From CAZCFB01 sp964511535 (GTDB lineage Bacteria > Myxococcota_A > Polyangia > GCA-2747355 > CAZCFB01), in NCBI GenBank assembly GCA_964511535.1, contig CAZEFW010000021.1, positions 1 to 64,000 on the forward strand: a stretch of 64,000 bases of DNA, read 5' to 3'. Positions 60,675 to 64,000 of this stretch are shown here, one piece after another (position 1 is the stretch's first letter; each line of letters begins with the position of its first letter). The notes under the pieces are model-generated. The model did no database searches. It was not told where the DNA came from and worked only from the letters and a program-made list of their open reading frames with translations. A program made the translations under genes and the position numbers.

Positions 60675-62950
60675 CAGGATGGGTTGTCGGGCAGGCTCGG
60701 GGGCAAGCTGGGGGGAATCGGCGCCGGGATCGGTGCTGGCGCGGGGGCCGGCGCGGGCGCGGGGGCCGGCGCTGGCGCGGGTGTAGGCGCTGGCGTCGGT
60801 GACGGTGCCGGGGCTGGGGCCGGCGCCACACCGAGCTTGCGCTCCAGCTCGCCCACCCACCGCTTGGCGATGCGCGAACGCGTCCCGTTCGGGTGAGCCC
60901 GCAGGTACGCCTTGTAATAGTCGAGGGCCTTCTTGGAGTTGCCCATGGCCTTGTATGATTCGGCCATGCCCACCAGGGCGTCGCCGTAGGTGGGCGACCG
61001 ATTCAGCGCCCGCTTGAAGTTGCGAATCGCGGCGCTGGTGCGCTCCTGGTCCAGGTGGCAGTAGGCCAGCCCCACAAGCGCCTCAACACCGGCCGGCTTC
61101 TTCTTCAGCGCCGCCTCGAACAGCTTGAAGGCCTGCATGGTGCGGCCGCGCTCGCTCAGCTTGGACCCGCGCGACACCAGCGAGTCGTAGCTGCCGCCGA
61201 CCGCCACGGGCCTGGGCGACGGAGAGGGCTTCGGGCCAGGCTTGGCCACCTTCGTCGGCGGCTTGGCCGGGTCAGGCTTCGGCGCCGGCTTGGCCGGGTC
61301 AGGCTTCGGCGCCGGCTTGGCCGGGTCGCCGCCCGCTGCCGTCGGCGGGGGCGTGGCTGCCGCGGCCGCCAGCTCATCGCGCAGCTCCTTGGCCCAGTTG
61401 TGCTCGGCGTTATCAGCCAGGATCACCTTGACCTGCTGCGTGGCCAGCTCGAACTGCTTGCTGCGCAAGTAGAGCATCGCCAATTGCTGGCTGGCGCGCA
61501 GCACCTTGACCCCCGTGGAGCGGGCCTTGGTGTGGGCCTGCTTGAACAGCCCCTCGGCCTTGAGGTTCTCCTTCTTGCCCAGCCAGAACGCGCCCTCGAC
61601 GTAGTAGCTCTCCGCGTCCTCGCCGGCCGCCTTGCGGCACGCCTTGAGCAGGGGCAGCACCTGCTCCTGCCCCCTGCCTTGCAGCCGCAGGTAGTCAGCC
61701 ATGGCGCGCTTGACCAGGCCCCGGTTCTCCCCCGCATGGCCGGCCGCGTTGACATACTGCCCCGCCGCCTCCAGCCGCTCTGCGGCCAGGGTCATCAGCT
61801 TGGTGGCCCGGGCCCGCAGCTCCTTGGCCTGCTCCAGCTTGGCCGGGTCGGGTCCGGGCGCCGCCGCGGGCTTGGGCCCCTTCGCCCCGGCTGCCGGCGC
61901 CGCGGCCGCGGCTTGCTCCAAGCGGTCGGCGCGCAGCTCGAGCAGCCACGCGCTGTCGCGCAGGTGCTGCACCCAGGTGGTCAACACCTCGGCACGCGCC
62001 GCCTTGGACAGGCCGTCGGATGGGTCGGCCTGTCCCAGCGCGGCCTCAGCCTCCTTGAGGCTGTGCCCGTCGTCCTTGAGCATCAGCGCGCGCGCTTTCT
62101 TGAACGCCTCTGAGGGCTCCTCCGTCCCCCCGCCGAACAGACCCATCTTGTAGGCGCCGAAGCCGCCGCCGCCGAGCAAGCCGAGCAGGAGCACGATGAA
62201 GAAGAACGCCTTGCCCTTGCCGGACGGGACGTCGTCATAGATTTCCGAATCGGTGGGGATATATCCCGCAGGGTCGCGGACCTCATCCTCGCTCTCCCAC
62301 GCTGCCTGCTGACCGACGGAGTCGTTGAAGTGGGCGTCCTCGCCGCTGGCGAACGCAGGCTCCTCGGGCTCCAGGTCGCCGCCCAGCTCGTCCGGCTCAT
62401 CCTGGCTGAAGAACTCCTCTTCCGCTGGCTGAGCAGCAGGCGCAGGTTCCGGCGCTGGCACCGGCGCAGGCGCAGGCTCTGGCTCTGGCGCTGGCGCGGG
62501 CACGGGCGCTGGATCGGGCTGGGGCATGGGCCCTGCCCCCGACACCGACGAGATGGCCTGCTCCACCACCTGGAAGAACGGCGCGAGCTCGGGGATGTCC
62601 CCCAGGGCGCGCCAGGTCTCGCCGGAGCGCGAGATCTGATCCTCGCGCACCACTTTGCGCTGGACGATCCACTCCTGCAGGGTGGTCCGGTCTGTGAAGT
62701 TGTAGATGTTGCCGTCTGTGGTCCGGATCATCCAGGGTCGTGTATCGGAGTCATCCCCGATGGGCATGACGCCGGAAGCGGATCCGCCCCCCGCGGGAGA
62801 GCCCGCGACAGGCTCCATCTCCACCACCGCCTTGCGGCGCACCTTGAACATGTAGTTGCAACTGGTGCACTTGACGGTGACCCCCGCCTCCGTGACCTTG
62901 GAGTCTTCAAACTCGTATTCCGTACCGCACTGCGGACAGGTGATATCCAT
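60674..62950 (-). CDS. Zinc-ribbon, transmembrane and TPR protein
   Basis: The 758-residue product begins with an MJ0042-type zinc ribbon (MDITCPQCG...VKCTSCNYMFKV, two CxxC pairs). Next comes a GYF_2-like domain (RTTDGNIYNFTDRTTLQEWI...WRALGDIPELAPFF), then a Pro/Ala/Glu-rich linker, one membrane helix near residue 270 (AFFFIVLLLGLLGGGGFGA, read in part), a helical region and three TPR repeats (about 610-700), with Lys/Pro (DPAKPAPKP) and Ala/Pro (PAPAPAP) linkers. This domain order is common in Myxococcota-type genomes as putative membrane adaptors. The start at 62950 follows GAGGA. Function unknown. Confidence 0.82.
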   Translation of the reverse strand: MDITCPQCGTEYEFEDSKVTEAGVTVKCTSCNYMFKVRRKAVVEMEPVAGSPAGGGSASGVMPIGDDSDTRPWMIRTTDGNIYNFTDRTTLQEWIVQRKVVREDQISRSGETWRALGDIPELAPFFQVVEQAISSVSGAGPMPQPDPAPVPAPAPEPEPAPAPVPAPEPAPAAQPAEEEFFSQDEPDELGGDLEPEEPAFASGEDAHFNDSVGQQAAWESEDEVRDPAGYIPTDSEIYDDVPSGKGKAFFFIVLLLGLLGGGGFGAYKMGLFGGGTEEPSEAFKKARALMLKDDGHSLKEAEAALGQADPSDGLSKAARAEVLTTWVQHLRDSAWLLELRADRLEQAAAAAPAAGAKGPKPAAAPGPDPAKLEQAKELRARATKLMTLAAERLEAAGQYVNAAGHAGENRGLVKRAMADYLRLQGRGQEQVLPLLKACRKAAGEDAESYYVEGAFWLGKKENLKAEGLFKQAHTKARSTGVKVLRASQQLAMLYLRSKQFELATQQVKVILADNAEHNWAKELRDELAAAAATPPPTAAGGDPAKPAPKPDPAKPAPKPDPAKPPTKVAKPGPKPSPSPRPVAVGGSYDSLVSRGSKLSERGRTMQAFKLFEAALKKKPAGVEALVGLAYCHLDQERTSAAIRNFKRALNRSPTYGDALVGMAESYKAMGNSKKALDYYKAYLRAHPNGTRSRIAKRWVGELERKLGVAPAPAPAPSPTPAPTPAPAPAPAPAPAPAPAPIPAPIPPSLPPSLPDNPS

Positions 62951-62992
62951 GCGAGCGTCCTCGGGACCGCCCAAACTCTCGGCGGCCGAGCC

Positions 62993-63021
62993 AGTGTATC
63001 AAACCAACCTACCCAACACAA
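62993..63021 (-). promoter_or_regulatory. Possible promoter of the zinc-ribbon gene
   Basis: On the minus strand TTGTGT (63016-63021) and TACACT (62993-62998) are 17 bp apart, in the AT-richer stretch before the gene. The match is only moderate. Confidence 0.3.
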
Positions 63022-63065
63022 AGAAGCGGAGCAACATTAAGAGCGATATCTGACAGTTAACCAGG

Positions 63066-64000
63066 CTATTGCGACAGAGTGACATCGGGCAGCTTCAACT
63101 CACGGGGGGGATCGGCCACCGCGCCGCCCGCCGAGCCGCCAGCAGCACCCCTGTCGATCATATCCAGCCGCTTGCCCATCTCTTCCCTGTCCGGCGCCAG
63201 GTCCAGGATTTTTTTGCGCACCCTGGCCGCCTCGTCGTCCCGCGAGGCGCGCCCGAGGGCGTGGTACAGCAGCAGGTGCACCTCCAGGCTGCCAGGCAGG
63301 GCCGCCGCGACCCGCTTCAGCCGATCCGCGGCCTGGCCCGGCATGCCCCGGGACAGGTGAGTCATTCCGTCGAGCAGCAGCACCTCGTGCGCGTCGGGCG
63401 CCACCTCGAGCGCCTTCTGCAGCTGCTCGTCGCTCTTTTCCGGATCCACCGCGGCGAGCACGGTGGCGAGCAGCACCCGGGAGGGCCAGTGCCCCGGGGT
63501 CTTTATCACCGCGCGGCGCAGCTGCCCGAGGGCGTGCTCCACGTCCCCCTGGGCAAGCAGCAGCCGCGCCAGCCCGGCCATGCGCGGGGCGTCCTCCCTC
63601 AGGGTCAGAGCCTTGCGCGCCGCGGACACGGCATCGCGGGTGCCGCCTGCCGTGGCCAGCACCTGGGCCCGCGCCAGCTGCAAGGTCGCGCTGGGGGCCG
63701 CCGCCGCCACCGCGGCGCCGGACTGGGCGTAGGCGCGGTCGGCCCGGTCCTTGCCCCGCTGCAGGGCGCGCAGGCTGAGCAGGTGGGCCGCAGCCGAGGC
63801 ATCCCCCAGCAGCTTGAGCCCCTCGCGTGGCGCGGCCATGGCCTTGATATCCGGCTCCCGGGCCCAGGCAGGAAGCTCCAGGGCGGTCATCGGGTCGAGG
63901 GACAGCAGCGGCTCGCCCCCCAGCTCGCCCGGGCGATAGACCACCGCGGCGTAGCGCCCCAGGACGCCGCTGACATCCGCCACGCCGGCAGGGGCGCTTG
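63066..64000 (-). CDS. TPR protein, 5' end cut by the window edge
   Basis: The frame stays open to the right edge, where codons upstream of the GTG at 63983 read SAPAG without a stop, so the start is probably outside. The visible 300-odd residues contain TPR-like helices (for example ATLQLARAQVLATAG, ARLLLAQGDVEHALGQLRRA, VLLLDGMTHLSRGMPGQAADRLKRVAAALPG read in parts) and end in a low-complexity tail rich in Gly and Ala. It resembles the zinc-ribbon/TPR protein that it precedes, whose start is 115 bp away in the same orientation. No function can be assigned. Confidence 0.6.
   Translation of the reverse strand, partial: SAPAGVADVSGVLGRYAAVVYRPGELGGEPLLSLDPMTALELPAWAREPDIKAMAAPREGLKLLGDASAAAHLLSLRALQRGKDRADRAYAQSGAAVAAAAPSATLQLARAQVLATAGGTRDAVSAARKALTLREDAPRMAGLARLLLAQGDVEHALGQLRRAVIKTPGHWPSRVLLATVLAAVDPEKSDEQLQKALEVAPDAHEVLLLDGMTHLSRGMPGQAADRLKRVAAALPGSLEVHLLLYHALGRASRDDEAARVRKKILDLAPDREEMGKRLDMIDRGAAGGSAGGAVADPPRELKLPDVTLSQ

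Overview
The window is very GC-rich (roughly two thirds G+C by eye) and gene-dense, with strong third-position GC bias and a high share of lipoproteins, TPR proteins and outer-membrane barrels. This, together with a 4154-residue TPR protein, a zinc-ribbon/TPR membrane protein and lipoproteins with short repetitive stalks, suggests a Gram-negative bacterium of the Myxococcota / former Deltaproteobacteria type. That placement is an inference from gene content. I supported 39 protein genes, the last cut by the right edge, and found no rRNA, tRNA or CRISPR array.

Layout. 0-4.8 kb: two divergent five-heme cytochromes c, a small barrel-like protein and a periplasmic tandem-rhodanese lipoprotein. 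4.8-9.8 kb: a five-gene minus-strand lipoprotein operon (LPP20, CsgG-like, LpoB, COG3014, LPP20). 9.9-18.8 kb: an STT3/PglB-like oligosaccharyltransferase and a set of surface proteins: a beta-helix lipoprotein on a repetitive stalk, a trypsin-CAP fusion and a DUF4185-type lipoprotein, with a radical SAM SPL-family protein between them. 19-26.3 kb: an RpoD-like sigma factor, a serine hydrolase, a small Cys-containing protein, an NCS1 transporter and a hybrid histidine kinase. 26.4-40 kb: the giant TPR gene and a TPR lipoprotein. 40-43.5 kb: a GT4 glycosyltransferase, a beta-propeller-like lipoprotein on a second repetitive stalk and a Wza-like export protein. 43.9-49.8 kb: a compact dissimilatory sulfite reductase operon dsrA-dsrB-dsrD-dsrN-dsrL. 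50.2-58.4 kb: exopolysaccharide genes (two exosortase-associated-type hydrolases, flippase, acetyltransferase, GT4, GumC/Wzz-type protein, outer-membrane barrel). 58.4-64 kb: a leucine-rich-repeat lipoprotein, the zinc-ribbon/TPR protein and a partial TPR protein.

How the genes fit together. DsrAB is the siroheme sulfite reductase core, DsrD its small activator, DsrN the siroheme amidase and DsrL an NAD(P)H-linked iron-sulfur flavoprotein. DsrD and DsrL together suggest reductive use of DsrAB with NAD(P)H-linked electron supply. dsrC, dsrMKJOP, sat and apr are not in this window. Exopolysaccharide genes lie on both sides of the dsr operon.

The most unusual signal is non-coding. GTAG-headed palindromes resembling REP/SMAG elements sit at gene 3' ends so that the TAG of the head is the stop codon: this is seen for the trypsin-CAP gene, the wza-like gene, dsrL and the LRR gene. 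A fifth, before the zinc-ribbon gene, shares one base with that gene's TGA. Next to several hairpins are short tandem arrays with units of 6, 7 or 8 bases.
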